64,000 nt of DNA from Diplosphaera chodatii (GCA_032358165.1 JAALGY010000051.1:1302001-1366000), one strand, 5' to 3'; counted from the first letter of the stretch, positions 14,487 through 30,188 are shown. Notes: generated by a model not told the origin, from the letters alone. A program made the numbers and translations.

Positions 14487-17400
14487 ATGCAGGACCAACA
14501 AGCTGCAAATGGCACGACACCGGTTGCCGCTGCCAGCATGCGCCCACCCAGCGGCGCAGATGTGGCTGGCATGTTGTCCGGGATGATGACTGGTGCAGCT
14601 GGCGGCATGGACCCTGCCAAGCTGCATGCCGTCATGGAGCAGCGGCGCAGGCAGCTGGCAGAATCGCCTTTGGCACGTCAGGTGGCGTGCGCACCTCTCA
14701 GCGTAACCTGCTGCAACACCCATGCTGCTTCCTGCACACAAGAAACCATGCCAGGTTGCATGCAGGCAATGGCCGACCCCGGCATGCTGGCAAAGGTCCT
14801 GCAGTCAACACCAGCAGCGCAGGCCATCATGAATGGCAATCCACGGCTGCAGCAGCTGTTGTCCTCGCCGGATGCAATGCGCGGCCTGCTCTCAGGTGCG
14901 CACCTGTCCCGCAGGCAACACCGGTCGGTGCTACCACCGTGACAGGATCAGCCCGAATTCACACAGCAGTAGCATGTCGACCAGGACGATCCCGAAGCCT
15001 GGTGCTGCACAGGTCAAACTCAGCAGTATGCCAGCGTGCTCGGGCAGGATGCAGAGCAGCACATGGACACAGTTGCACGCCTGAATGCCTACTCTCAGCA
15101 GCTTCGGCAGGATCGTGCTGGGTCAGGCGCTGCTGTCCTGGCGCAGCAGGCACCCGCTCTGTCGGATGCAACAGCTGCCTTCAGCCCAGGCATGCAGACG
15201 GCCCAGCCCGCAGCGGGTGCCATGCCAGCCAGCATGTCGGGCCGGCATGCACCATGGGGTACGCTGCCAGGTGTTCAAGCAGGGGCGGTACCACAGCAGT
15301 CAACGGCAGGGGTGCCGGCCCAGCAGCAGCAGCGCCAGCGTGCTGAGGTCAGCTCAGAGATCCAGCCAGCGCAGCAGCTGCCGGTGTCCTGGGTGCCGCC
15401 CCCCGAGGCTGCTGGCGGTGCTCTTTCTAGCACAGGCAGCCGGTGGTCCACGGGCATGCCGCCCTCGCCCCGCTTGAATGGTGCGTTCTTCCGTGCAACT
15501 TGCTGCTGACATTGTGAGGGCTCCGGCTGCACAACCCCATTGTGTCTGCAGCTCGGATGCTCACTGCCATGCCGGCGTGAGGCATGCTGGCATGTGCAGG
15601 CCACCCGCATGCAGGCTACGGCTGGCAGCAGGAGCCACTGCCAGGGCAGCCACCAGCCAAGCCGACAATACCACACGCCGACATGCTTTTTCCCCTGGTA
15701 TACTGCTTAGCAATTGGCGCATTGTGTCAGTTTGCCGGGCGGCTGCTACCATTTTGGCTGGTACTGGCGCTGTTGGTGCCCAGCTTTGGCTTTGGCGTGC
15801 ACTATATCGTCTTCGTGGGTGAGAACGGCAACAACATAGTGCTGCAGTGCATTTGCTGGCCATGTGTCGCTGTCGATGGCACGTTGATCTGGCAATGAGG
15901 TGTAGAGGAGCACATACATCACCGGTTGTATATGAGCAGGTGGCGGCATAGACCCAAGGCGGCTGCCTGCCACACGCTTTACTTGTGCATTCGTGGTGAC
16001 GCTAGAGGCGCTGTCCTTTGCTGTCTTTGCTGCCATGGTCCTGCCACGGCTGCCGCAGCACCGCCTGCAGAGCATTGCAGCTGTGTGCCTTGGCTCGCTG
16101 GTGTTCGTGCAACATTACAGGTAAGGACACACGGACTGCCACATAATGCATGCCTGGCGTCTGATGCTGGGTTCGGTTCTATGGTGACACTTTCAGTATT
16201 GCCCATCATCACTCATCGCTGAGAACAGTGCTGCCTGCATGGATTGAACCCCTTATGTTTGCAGGGCAGCAGTAAAGGATCCAGGCTACCTGTCAACTGT
16301 GAGCGATCCCGAGGTCAGGGCAGCATCCGCCCCGCGTTTCAACCTGGGGCTGTGTGAGACCTGCAAGATTGTGCGGCCTCTGCGGTCCAAGCACTGCGAC
16401 CACTGCAATAAGTGCGCAGACATTGTACCGCTCGGTGCCCTCTGAGGGCATCTTGCTGAAGTGCTGCATGTTTCAGGAGCGGGCATGGCAGCAAAGTCAG
16501 TCACGCCTAATGTTGTCTTCCTGAAAACAGGTGTGTCGAAGGCTGTGACCACCACTGCCCGGTAAGTAGCCAACAGGCATGCATGACACATGGTCCAGAG
16601 CCTGCATGAAGTGGTGCTATTTGCGGTTTTGATGCTGCTGCCGAGTTTCTATAGGGGACTGCATGTACTGCAGGTCATCAACAGTTGCGTGGGGCAGGGC
16701 AATGCACGGCTTTTCCTGGTGTATTGCATGACGCTCCTCCCCGCGCAGCTGCTGTTCCTGCACTTGGTTGCCGCCTTCTGTCGCGTGGCTGCACAGACGC
16801 CACATGCCAGCTTTCTTGGCGCCCTGTGGCGGGCGTCCGCCTGGCACCCTGGCATCGTTCTGCTTGCACTCGCACAGGTGCCAGCCGTCGCTCTGAATAT
16901 CCTGCTGGTGGCGCGGGCGCTGTTCTGCGCCGCCGCCAACCTGACAACAAATGAGCTGATGCGGCCATCGCGCTTCGGATACCTGGCCGACTCCCGCGAC
17001 GACTCGTTTCTGAACCCCTTCGATGCTGGGCCCGCCGCCAACTGTCTGCAGTTCTGGCGGCTACAGCATTCCCCAGACTGGAGCAGCATCTACAGCGACC
17101 TCATGCAGGTACTATTCTGCACGATATCGCCAATGGGGCTAGTGTCAGCGCATGGTGATGCTGGCTTTGTGACGTCTGCCTCATACAGAACACAATGCTC
17201 TGTGAGCCGTGTGGCCGTTGTGGTTGGAAAGTGGCGACAAATTCACCTGTGTGTTGCGTAGCAGGCGGGGCCGGAGGCTGTAGCGAAGCAGGTCCCACGT
17301 TTCTCAGTCACAGCAGCCGTGCGCTCAGCGCAGCTGGCCAGCAAGGAGCTTGCTGAGTCGCGCGCTCGGCGGCGCCGCCGTCGCGAGGACTACGTCCTGC

Positions 17401-17543
17401 TGCAGGTATAACCCTCAGATTGATGGCGTGCCGAAACTCTGTAGATGAAGCAGAACCCTTGAGCTTGGCTGCCATGCCACAACAGCTGCGCATCGTTGCT
17501 GTTGCAGCTTGGCATGGTTCTCGGACACATGGGCACACTGTAA
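14487..17543 (+). CDS. DHHC protein S-acyltransferase with N-terminal STI1-like segment
   Basis: This is a membrane palmitoyltransferase that would attach acyl chains to Cys of target proteins. Exons A-E join in phase: 14487-14681, 14766-14895, 15013-15480, 15600-15818 and about 15940-16110. Exon B encodes DPGMLAKVLQSTPAAQ followed by NPRLQQLLSSPDAMRGLL, a pattern like the STI1 repeats of ubiquilins. Exon C is a Gln/Pro/Ala-rich linker. Exons D and E encode about four membrane helices. Exon F onward carries CETCKIVRPLRSKHCDHC and, across an intron, CDHHCP then INSCVGQGN, two further helices (16680-16930), and an Arg-rich tail. The usual Trp after DHHCP is Val. The last exon is probably 17508-17543 (ending LGHMGTL); without that splice the stop is at 17409. 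The start is the first in-frame ATG. Confidence 0.88.
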
Positions 17544-18168
17544 CGACATCATGGATGATGGTCCAACGCTGTGCCGTAGGCGGGTGTCCGCCCTGAAACG
17601 CTGGCCGCGGCGTGCGCCCGGGATGCTGGCAAGCCGGGTGTTGCTGCCAGCTGCACCTTGGGTGCCTGTGCAGACCAGCACCACGACCACGGAGGTTCTG
17701 GACCGGGGCAGCAGCCAGGGCACTTGCATCCGGCAGGGGTGCACGGCAGCAGCCTGCCAGCTGGAAGCTTTGCTATGGGCTGAACAGTCTGAGCAGCAAT
17801 TCTGATTCAAGCTCATTTTCTGCGCATCTGATCTGATGGATCACTTCTGTGTGTCGATTTGCCACCTCAATTGCACTTCAGGGGAAGAAGTACTAAATCA
17901 TATAGAAATGTTGTGCCACGATTTAGTTTGGTACATCTGATGTCGTATCGGCGTCCGGAACAGCTTGGTGCTGGCATGACATGCTCCGAGCAAGTTCAAT
18001 CATCGACTGATGGATACACACTACGTCATAGACCACCAGCAGGTCAGAACTTCGCTGGCAGATCCGGCTCGCATCGCGTGGTGTCGATCAGTACGTATTT
18101 CGCAATCTTAGATCTGGTGGAGCGGTTGTCGGTGCTCGCACGAACGGTGCATTGTGCTGGAAAGCCAC
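17544..18168 (+). other. Intergenic region upstream of psaH
   Basis: The stretch holds the 3' end of the DHHC gene and the psaH promoter. An open frame at 17612-17836 lacks any family feature. I see no TATA box. Confidence 0.35.
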
Positions 18169-18324
18169 ATGAGCCGCCAAATATTAGAGGCCGTCAGACA
18201 GCTGCCCAACTGCATCCGCTACATCCCCACCGTCACGATATGGCTAAGATCGGCAAGGCGCCGGGCCGATGCAAGTCCCTGCCGTCGCGTGTACCAGCTG
18301 TTCCGTGGGCTGAGAGGGAGCTGA
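18169..18324 (+). other. Possible upstream ORF in the psaH leader
   Basis: An ATG-started frame of 51 codons (beginning MSRQILEAVRQLPNC) ends with TGA only four bases before the psaH start codon. If the psaH transcript begins before 18169, this frame would lie in its leader. It shows no recognised domain; it may be chance. Confidence 0.2.
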
Positions 18325-18328
18325 CAGC

Positions 18329-19452
18329 ATGGCGTCGTTCGCAGCCACAGCCAAGGCGTCAGTCTTCCTGAGCGGCGCTCAGCTGCGGTCGGCCCCACGC
18401 CCATCCGCAGGCCGCGCACACAGGTGCAGCCTGGAGCATCACCCACAGCTCCAGACTGGTTGCACCACGAGCAGCAACGAGCATCCAGCTTTCCTGTGGA
18501 CCCGCGGGGCATGCGGCGACGGGCCCTCCCACTCCCCTTGATGAAGCCCAGCAAGCCGTGACTTGTCGGTGTTCATGCCTGCAGGGCAGTTCGCCCGGTC
18601 ACAGCGAAGTATGGCAACGAGAGCCAGTTCTTCGACCTGGATGTGAGCCACTTGCTGCTGCTGCTTGTCATCATAGTTCGGAATGCAGGCCACAAACGCT
18701 TGGTGGCATGCCCACATTGAGCAGGCATGCAATCCTGACATTCTGAAGCCGCAATGCAGGACCTGGAGAACACCGTCGGCTCATGGGAGATGTACGGCGT
18801 GGAGGACAGCAAGCGCTACCCAGACATCCAGTCAGAGTTCTTTGAGCGAGCGGCAGGCCCGCTGACGCGTCGGGAGTCTGTCTTTTCGTTCCTGGCACTG
18901 GGTGAGTCGCTGGAGCTCCTTTTCCATGCGCTTTCGCGGCATCACGTGGCTGTACAGTGAGCAGACAATGCTGGGTGGCTGTGGCGGGCGGGCGTAGCAG
19001 ACCTGCATCCTCTCGTTTGCTGGCATGTTGTCAGTGGATTAATCGCTGCTGTGCCCAGACGGCTGAATGCAGCGGGAGGCACACCAAGTGCGTTGTGTTC
19101 GCTTGCTCGCAGCCTTCACGGGTGGCGTCCTGATCTGGGGCGGCAAGGGTTCAAAGGATGCCAAGCTGCCAATCACCCGCGGCCCGCAGAAGCCAGCGGT
19201 GAGCACATGGAGGGCCTGCTTGCACATGCTACAGTGTGGTAGCTGAAAGACTCCATGGTAGCATCGGACTTTGAACCTTCTGTTTGGGTACAAGCACGAT
19301 ATAGTTGCCTGAAGTGTTGCAGTTTCACACTCCCTCCAACGCCACATTGCAATGGCGTGCATGAGACGTTTGCCCTTACACAGCAAACAATGCAGTTGTA
19401 AGAGCAGATGTTTCTGCTTATGCAGGTGGTGGGCCCACGCGGTCGCATCTGA
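18329..19452 (+). CDS. psaH: Photosystem I reaction centre subunit VI (PsaH), chloroplast precursor
   Basis: PsaH is a nuclear-encoded thylakoid subunit of photosystem I at the docking side for light-harvesting complex II. Five exons join in phase: 18329-18423, 18585-18642, 18760-18901, 19113-19198 and 19426-19452. The first encodes an Ala/Ser/Arg-rich chloroplast transit peptide (MASFAATAKASVFLSGAQLR). The mature part follows with KYGNESQFFDLDDLENTVGS, WEMYGVEDSKRYPDIQ, FFERAAGPLTRRE, a membrane segment around FTGGVLIWGG, then GSKDAKLPITRGPQ. It ends in VVGPRGRI, the conserved PsaH C-terminus. Size, about 135 residues for the precursor, is normal. This gene is the strongest sign that the organism is photosynthetic. 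Confidence 0.97.
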
Positions 19453-19961
19453 GGAGTTTGGGTCATTTGTAGCCTTGGCAGCCGAATTAAGGTTCAACAT
19501 CCACAGCTGTGTGCGGCTGCAGTTTTGTTGAGAAGCACACTAGGTATTGCTGTGCTGTTCATGTCTTCAGCAGCTGCATGAATTGTTGAGAGAAACCATG
19601 CAGACGTGCATGACAGCTGGCACACTGTAAAAGGGTTTGGTGCAAGCCTGCAAGCGCCTGACTCAACAGCCCCTTCACAATCTCAAGTCTCAGCCTCTCT
19701 TCGTGCATGCCGATGCCATGCTGTGCAACACTTTGATGTGACGGCATGAGAAGTCTCGATCAGTGCTGACGTCAGCACACTGCGATGTCGGTAACAGGAC
19801 ACAATGGGTATGAGCTCACTGTGACAGACGGGGGAGAAGAACAGAGGGCCTACAGAGGGGTTGCATACACGACTGACTGTCCAGCTTTACAGGTGGCCTT
19901 CCACGGTGACACAGCCTCCCAATCAAGCTGGACACGTTGTCAACACGGCATTGCGCAGGGC
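19453..19961. other. Convergent 3' intergenic region
   Basis: This lies between the stop codons of psaH (+) and RPL35 (-). On the minus strand a TGTAAAG occurs near 19883-19889, about 75 bases after the RPL35 stop, and could be the algal TGTAA-type poly(A) signal. No gene was seen. Confidence 0.35.
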
Positions 19962-21183
19962 TCACGCCTTCACTGCATACCGCCGCTTGGGGAAAGCGGC
20001 ATCCTTCTTCTGCTGCTTCTCTGTCCTCAGGGCCGCCTGCACGCATGCATCCAGTGTCACGCCTCATGGCTGAAACACCCAATGCACACAGCTGTGCAGT
20101 GGTTTAGGGCATGGTGCTCATGTCATGCAGCAGGGTTGCAGAGTGACTGAGGCCCAGCAGTCAGTCCCAAACGGCCTGCTGACACTCAGGTGTTGCAGCA
20201 CCTGGTGCTTTGTGAGCCGCCGGCGGATGGCACGCGTCTTCTTGGTGCGCAGATCCAGGGGCTGGTACTTCTGCAACACACGAGGGGACAATATGGTGTA
20301 TGATGCCACCAAGGTGTGCTGCTGCAGCTGCTGATGTGCGATGCTGACGTAGCGCACAGCTATCCAGCAGCAGCTGCACCCTTGCTGAGCTGCCAGAAAG
20401 CTAAAGGAGCCCTGTTGGCTGCTCGGCGCTGTGGTAACTTATAGTTTTCTGTGCTGACGATCCTGCACAGCTGCGGCGGCCATTTGCTGTCTTCGCCGCC
20501 ACCATGCCTCAGACGCATTCCATACATGTTTGCTCACCTTGCCCTTGAACACCTCGCGCAGCGCTGCCCTCTGTTGCTGTGAAATGACGGTGAGCAGGCG
20601 CGCAATTGACTTGCGGACAACCTTGCTGCAGCAACATAAGAAGCAAAGCCAGTCAGCAAACCTGCAGCTGGCGTGCAGAAGACAGAGGACAACATGGCCT
20701 TCATGACCGAACGAAACAGTCAAGCGATAGCCACCGCGCAGGGCAGCACACGCAAACCCACATCTTTGAGAGCTTGTTGGGGGCGCCGCCAGTGACCTTT
20801 GCGACCCGCAGAGCGCCCAGCTCCTGCTTCAGCTCCTTCAGCTGCGGGCACAGCCAGAGCGGATCAGCTGATAGGCCCTGACCTGCACTCTTGCAGTCTC
20901 ACATTGCAGCGGCTGCGTCAGCTGTGGCACCATCCGACGACTTGGTGCTGGCAGGCCCGCAAACTCCACCTGGTTGGTCAAGTCCTCCTTGCTCTTGCCA
21001 CGCAGCTCGTGCGCCTTGATGCGGGCTGCAAGCATGAAAATATAGCATTTTGCATATCAACACAACATCAGTCACGCTGCCAAACGTCCTGTTGCTGCAC
21101 TCGCATCCAAACAACTCTTGACAGCAGCCTTGCATCCACTCTCACACAACGACTCGGGTATGGAGCCCTGTCAGCTCACCCAT
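19962..21183 (-). CDS. RPL35: 60S ribosomal protein L35 (uL29)
   Basis: This is the large-subunit ribosomal protein uL29, which sits near the peptide exit tunnel. The first coding exon is only four bases (ATGG, 21183-21180). The next exon completes the Ala codon and gives [19 protein letters not shown]. Then follow [58 protein letters not shown] and a last exon ending [15 protein letters not shown]. Every block matches eukaryotic L35 in order, and the length of about 123 residues is standard. The split after the first codon is a common layout in ribosomal-protein genes. It shares a divergent promoter region with the GH47 gene. Confidence 0.98.
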
Positions 21184-21717
21184 GGTGCTTGGCCCCACAG
21201 CTGACACACGCTGGCCCCGAAAAGGCCGCACCCAGTGTTGCGCTCCCAAGACGGCTGCGCGTGCGGCAGCAGGACGTTGCGGGAATCTGGTTGGCCAGCC
21301 AAGCCGGTAGTCTTGGGAGCATTTCTGCCGTGCAGCGGTGCTCCGGTGCATCGTGCATGGCAAATGGCATGTCGATGAGGCACACATGACACCAGCTACG
21401 AGAGCATTGCCTTGTCATGTCCTGCAACATCCGGGGGCTTCTGGCATGACGTGCACTTCCACACTTATGTCAGATCACAGCCATCCTGTCCTTCCTGAGT
21501 GTGGTCAGCACCGTGGCGTTTTGTAGTAATTCTGTTGATTTCTGATTGCTTTCAGTCGATTGCCGGCTTCGCTGCTTGTTGATCTTCCCAGCGATTGGCG
21601 GAGCAGCCGCGGCAGCAGCTGTTGGGGCACAGGGTGCAGTGCATGCTGCCGTATCTGCTGCAATGAAGCTTCCCACTGGCAGGAGGGGCACTGTTAAGCA
21701 TTGAGTGCTGGAAGGCA
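21184..21717. promoter_or_regulatory. Divergent promoter region, RPL35 / GH47 mannosidase
   Basis: These 534 bases separate outward-pointing starts of RPL35 and the mannosidase. Minus-strand open frames at 21142-21430 carry no family motif. I could not pick out a core promoter element. Confidence 0.4.
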
Positions 21718-25676
<3,959 letters not shown>

Positions 25677-26073
25677 CGATGTGAAACCAAGTGGTTTCTT
25701 TGAGGCTGCTGGACACACATTCGTGACAATCAATTGCTGGCGAAGTTGCTGCAAACAAGTGTCAAGACGACCTTCTGTGTGTTCAACAGACAACACTGCA
25801 AATTGCTGGTTGCAAGCAATAGCCCTCTTGCACAGGCTCTCCAAGGTTACTTCAAGGCGACATCCCTCAACAGCTCTACTGACTGCGCAACGGCCTGTCG
25901 CAGCTGCTCTGCGTGTGTGGCCCGGCTCGCATGTCCCAAATCTGGCTGAGGTGCTGACACTCACGCCTACAAAAACGAGGTTAGTTTTGACCACACTCAC
26001 AGACCACTCTGTGTCAGAAACACTGCCCGCTTCCGCTGCGCACGCTGCTATCGTCACTGGAACGGATCTATCA
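25677..26073. other. Convergent 3' intergenic region
   Basis: This lies between the mannosidase stop (+) and elongase stop (-). Long frames cross it on both strands (25564-26163 plus, 25479-26168 minus), but neither shows family motifs and both overlap known coding sequence in the wrong frame. Confidence 0.4.
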
Positions 26074-27630
26074 TCATACAGCTTTCTCGTGGCTGTGCTG
26101 GGGCTGAGGCTGCCGACGCCGCTTGTTGTCGCCATGCTTGGCCAGGTAGAAGTTGAGGAATAGTGCAAGCAGCGTGATCATGTAGAAAAACAGCAGCGTT
26201 GACAGCTGCTTAGGATACGGTGAGTACAGCTGGCAGTACGCTGCTTGTGCCATGTTGGTAACGAACTGGAACATCTGCAGGTGAAGGCACAGTCAGGCTG
26301 GCAAACATTGAATGCTGGCAACAGCCAGATCAGACAAGGGCACACCTGCGCTGCATATACTTGATGTTCGAAGCACAGATATGCTATGCACCTGGAATTG
26401 TGTTAGGTAGCGGCCCCACCACAGGTACTTTCGCTTGGTCCGCGGGTCTGTGAATAGTGTTGCCATCAGATAATAGGTGTACCTGGGCCCACGACAATCG
26501 GAGCTCGGCGACCCTTGCAATGTTGATGAATTACAGAATCATGCAATAGTAAAATTGCGTAAATTTGCGCTGGATGTGCACAATGCAGGCTCACATCAGC
26601 ACATGGACGAAGGAGTTGAGGGCGCAGGAGTAGTACGCTGCACATGCGGAACATCAGATTGAACCATTGATACGTCCATCAGCAGTCTGCAGCGGCAACA
26701 ACCGTGCGCGCAACATTAACAGGACAAGCACCCACCATCTCCGCCAGGTGCAATACGTGCGATGATCCACCTACATACAGCAAGGCCTGCCCATCAGGTG
26801 CAGTTGTGCTTGTGCGCGAGCAGTGTCATGGATCGGCCTCTGACGCTCACAGTGCAAGACTATTGATTGCAGCAGGTGCTGTGTCACCCACCAGATGAAG
26901 GAGATGGACGCATGATGGTACACATGCAGCAGCGATATTTGCTGCACCTTGCCTTTCAATAGCATGATGATCTGCGCAGAGAGCAGGCCGTGTGATGACC
27001 ACGGCACGTCCTGCATGTTGGGCTGTGCAAGCATGCCATATGTCCACTCAATGCCAGTCCTACCGTGTCGAAGAACTCGTAGAACTTGGATACATAAAAC
27101 ACATAGATTGTCAGCCCCATATTGCGCTCGCTCGACCGGTATGCATTGCCCCAAAACCTATAGCCGTGAGCCCGCGCCCAGTACACCGACGACGCCGCCA
27201 TACCAGCGCTGAGCACAATGAGCACCACATTGTGGATCTGCAAGCGCACATCATCAATCACATGGCGGCGGCTTGGGAATGGTTCCTGCATCGTGCCCTC
27301 AAAACTGTGGTGGGTCATGCATGTGGACACTTTTGCATCCGCGTTCACCTGCACCAATGATCTCAGCCACCCTGGGTCAGGCCCCCTGGCAGGCTGCGAT
27401 CGCCTGAGGAATGCCGAGCCGACCGTCACGATCAGCAGGTATGCTACTATAATTGTAACCGCTGGGGTCGGTGAGTCGATAAGAGGCAGATCCTTGGTGA
27501 TTCTGCTGGCTGGTTTGCTCGCATCGCTGAGACCGATCGCCTGCAGGCCTGAAAAAACTGAGGTTGAAATGAACTCATCATATGTTTGCCAGAGTGCTGC
27601 CACCTCTGCCGGCACCATGGAGCTGACCAT
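26074..27630 (-). CDS. ELO-family fatty-acid elongase, delta-6 PUFA-elongase-like
   Basis: This is a multi-pass ER membrane 3-ketoacyl-CoA synthase of the ELO family. Exon 1 (27630-27349) encodes an N-terminal region with SPTPAVTIIVAYLLIV and ends PGWLRSLVQ. The next exon (from about 27242) begins IHNVVLIVLSAGMA and includes YRFWGNAYRSSERNMG and YVSKFYEFFDT. Then come IMLLKGKVQQISLLHVYHHA with the catalytic HxxHH box, SCALNSFVHVLM, YTYYLMATLF, RRKYLWW-like KRKYLWWGRYLTQFQ, and a last exon (26274-26074) with MFQFVTNMAQAAY, a membrane helix and a basic tail. Plant VLC-type KCS enzymes are unrelated. From memory it is closest to the delta-6 elongase of Lobosphaera incisa, suggesting elongation of C18 PUFA; substrate choice is inference. 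Confidence 0.96.
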
Positions 27631-28317
27631 TGGTCACGGTCCCTGTTGCCTGATGCAAGCACTTTCGAACATGCCAGTTCAACTTCACTGCGCCATTGTG
27701 CATGAAGTTGGCGCAGGGCGTCCGGGTCTGGAAAGGGCCCCTCTGTACCAGTGGGAGAGTAAGAAGAGCGCCCTTCTGTTTCTTGCCATGTGACTGTCTG
27801 CTGCCACAGCCAGCTGCTACTCCGCAGCACCACCTGACCGCCGACCGGCAGCCTGATTCGATGCAACCCAGCCACCCTCCAGCGCTTCTGTGCGGTGCAT
27901 GCGATATTCATTGGTGCGCCTCACAAAATACCAAAGCAACAACGTGGGTCTGTCACATGTTTGGCCCCCTTGGGAGGAACCTCAACACCAGATTTCAATT
28001 CGAAATTGCTGATTTTCGGCGGCCCTGACTGCCGAAAGGTGACCAGCATGCACAGTCAGCCTCGAGGGAAGTCAGCAGGGAAGTAGGCTTGCACGCCGCG
28101 CCGCACAACTCCGTCCCGATAGGCAGTCCATACGCGGTTGCAACTTCCATCTGACGCCCTGTCCGACCAAGACACGCCTGCAGTCGAGCCAACTCTCGTG
28201 ATTGACGACGCTCAGGCCCGGCTGTTTGGCGGGCAATGCAAGCTGTCTAGCGACAGCAGGTTTTGTGCACGTTTAATTCAGAAGGCCTGGCATTGCTGGG
28301 CGCTGACCGCGGGCCGG
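27631..28317. promoter_or_regulatory. Divergent promoter region, elongase / hnRNP-like gene
   Basis: This 0.69 kb separates outward-pointing starts. The frame upstream of 28318 stays open back to 28138, so the hnRNP-like protein could start earlier or have a 5' exon here; I see no family motif in that extension. Confidence 0.35.
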
Positions 28318-30188
28318 ATGCAGCGCTTTGTCAGGCGGACAACGCCGGCGACCGAGTCGAGAATTCTGAAACTCAAGGGTCTGCCCTACGCCACCAAGGA
28401 GGGAGATCTGCAGGACTTCTTCCAGAACTTCAAGCTGCTGCGGGTCGCTCTGGTGTCGGAGCCCGATGGCCGACCGTCGGGCCTGGTGAGCGTCGCTTCA
28501 CTTGCTTCGTACCCGACACCCGCCCCGGCCGAAAAGGGCGCACACCCGCAAGTTTCGTGCAGAGCAACACATTTGGTTTGAGATTAAAGTAGTCTCAGCC
28601 CTGTGCCCTGTTTTTCCAGGCGTTTGCAGAGTTCGAGAGCAGCGAGGAAGCGGTGCGGGCGATGTCAGCGCGCAATGGTGACTACATTGGTGACCGCTAT
28701 GTGAAGCTGCTGCGTGTGCCGCCGGAGGAGATGGAGGAGCAGACCGGCATGGGTGGCGGTTTGCTGGGCAGCAGCCCATCTGGCGGCATGCTTGGCACGA
28801 GCAGCGGGTTTGCCATGCAGCCAGGCTTTGCACAGGGGCCCGGCTCGCGGCCGCAGCAGCCCGGGCAAATGCGCCCAGCAGCATGGGGGCAGGTATGTGC
28901 CAGATGCTTCTTGCATGCTTCTTGCATACGCAGCTATGCACGTGTGGAACAGTCCATCAGCATGGGCAGCTGGTCGAGCATGTGGCGTAGTTTCAAAGAT
29001 TGTGTGAATACTGTTTGCCCACAGACAAATGCGCCTGCGGAGCAAAGTGGCTTTGGCCAGCAGCAAGGGCAGCCGCCGCTCGTCGGCTTTGGGGCACTTG
29101 GGCAGCAGCAGGGTTTTGGGTTGGCAGGACAGCAGGGGGCATTTGGTGGACCGGGCCAAGGCGGTTGGAGCCCCATGACCGCTCCGCAGGCATTTGGCGG
29201 GTACAACCCCATGCAGCCGCAGCAGCAGGGTCCCAGCTTTAACGGCCACCAGCAAAACATGTTTTCGGGGTGAGTCATGACAGCGATTCAAGGCGTATCC
29301 TGCAGCATTTCAGGCTGCAGCCCTGCTGGGGTTTGCAGGCCCTGCTCCCACAGGTCAGCAAACTGACAGAACATGATGCCATTGCCATAGGAATGGTTTG
29401 GGGGGAGCACCCGGGGCACTCGGAGCCTGGGCGGGGAGCGAGTCTGAGGGCGGTGCATTGCCGCTCAACCTGCCACAGGACAACCACCAGAAACCCATCG
29501 CGATCCTGATTGCAGAGCAGCAGGCAAGTCTGTGACGTGTGTAGCAACGATAACACAGCAGTGCAGGGATGCAGTAAGCCTTACCGTCACATGCAATTGC
29601 GACCGGCATCCTGCTGCGCGATCATAGGCAGCCATACGCGAGGCGCAGCGGGCAGTGGCAACAGCGGCGGCGCCGTCGTACCAGCAGGCGGCGCTGGGCA
29701 GCGGCAGCGCCAGCATGCCCCAGTTCCAGCAGCAGGCGCTGCCGGCCGGCGGCGCGCTGGGCATGGGTATGGGGATGGGCATGGGCATTGGCATCCCGGG
29801 TGGCAGCCACCCTGCCGCCCCGCCCATCGGGCAGGAACACGTGTCGCCAGGGCAGCATGGGCTGGGTGCACATCACCCGGCTGGCAGCGGCAGCTTCGGC
29901 TCCTCGGGCGAGCTGGCGCAGCGCCCACAGCAGCGCCTCGTCAGAACAGACGGCAGCACCATCAAGGTTCGGGGGCTGCCCTTTCGGGCGGCACGTGAGG
30001 AGATACTGGCATTCTTTGACGGGTACGGGGTGCTGCGTGACACGCTGTTCCTGGGCACCGACGGTCGGGGGCGGCCCTCCGGTGAAGGCTGGCTCACATT
30101 CGAGACGCCAGAGGAGGCGCTGCGGTGTGCACGGGAACGCAACCGGCAATACCTGGGGAGCCGGTACCTTGAACTGAGCCTGTGTTAA
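28318..30188 (+). CDS. hnRNP H/F-like RNA-binding protein with two quasi-RRMs
   Basis: This is a probable nuclear RNA-binding protein, likely acting in splicing. The first quasi-RRM is ILKLKGLPYATKEGDLQDFF with EPDGRPSG, continuing after an intron (from about 28620) as AFAEFESSEEAV and DRYVKLLRV. A long Gly/Gln/Pro/Met-rich low-complexity region follows, including an alternating Gly-Met run at about 29761-29795. One internal exon uses a TAG acceptor near 29390, joining FSG to NGLGGAPGALGAW in phase. The second quasi-RRM, near the C-terminus (29960-30185), reads IKVRGLPFRAAREEILAFF, DGRGRPSGEGWLTFE and SRYLELSLC. The RGLP and GRPSG motifs mark the hnRNP H/F, GRSF and ESRP group. The start is the first ATG before RRM1; an earlier start is possible. 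Confidence 0.9.

Noticed and set aside
14399..15346. 315-codon plus-strand open frame
   Set aside because: It overlaps the STI1-DHHC exons in a different frame and gives a Cys/Arg/His-rich sequence without domains; the in-phase exon series explains the region.
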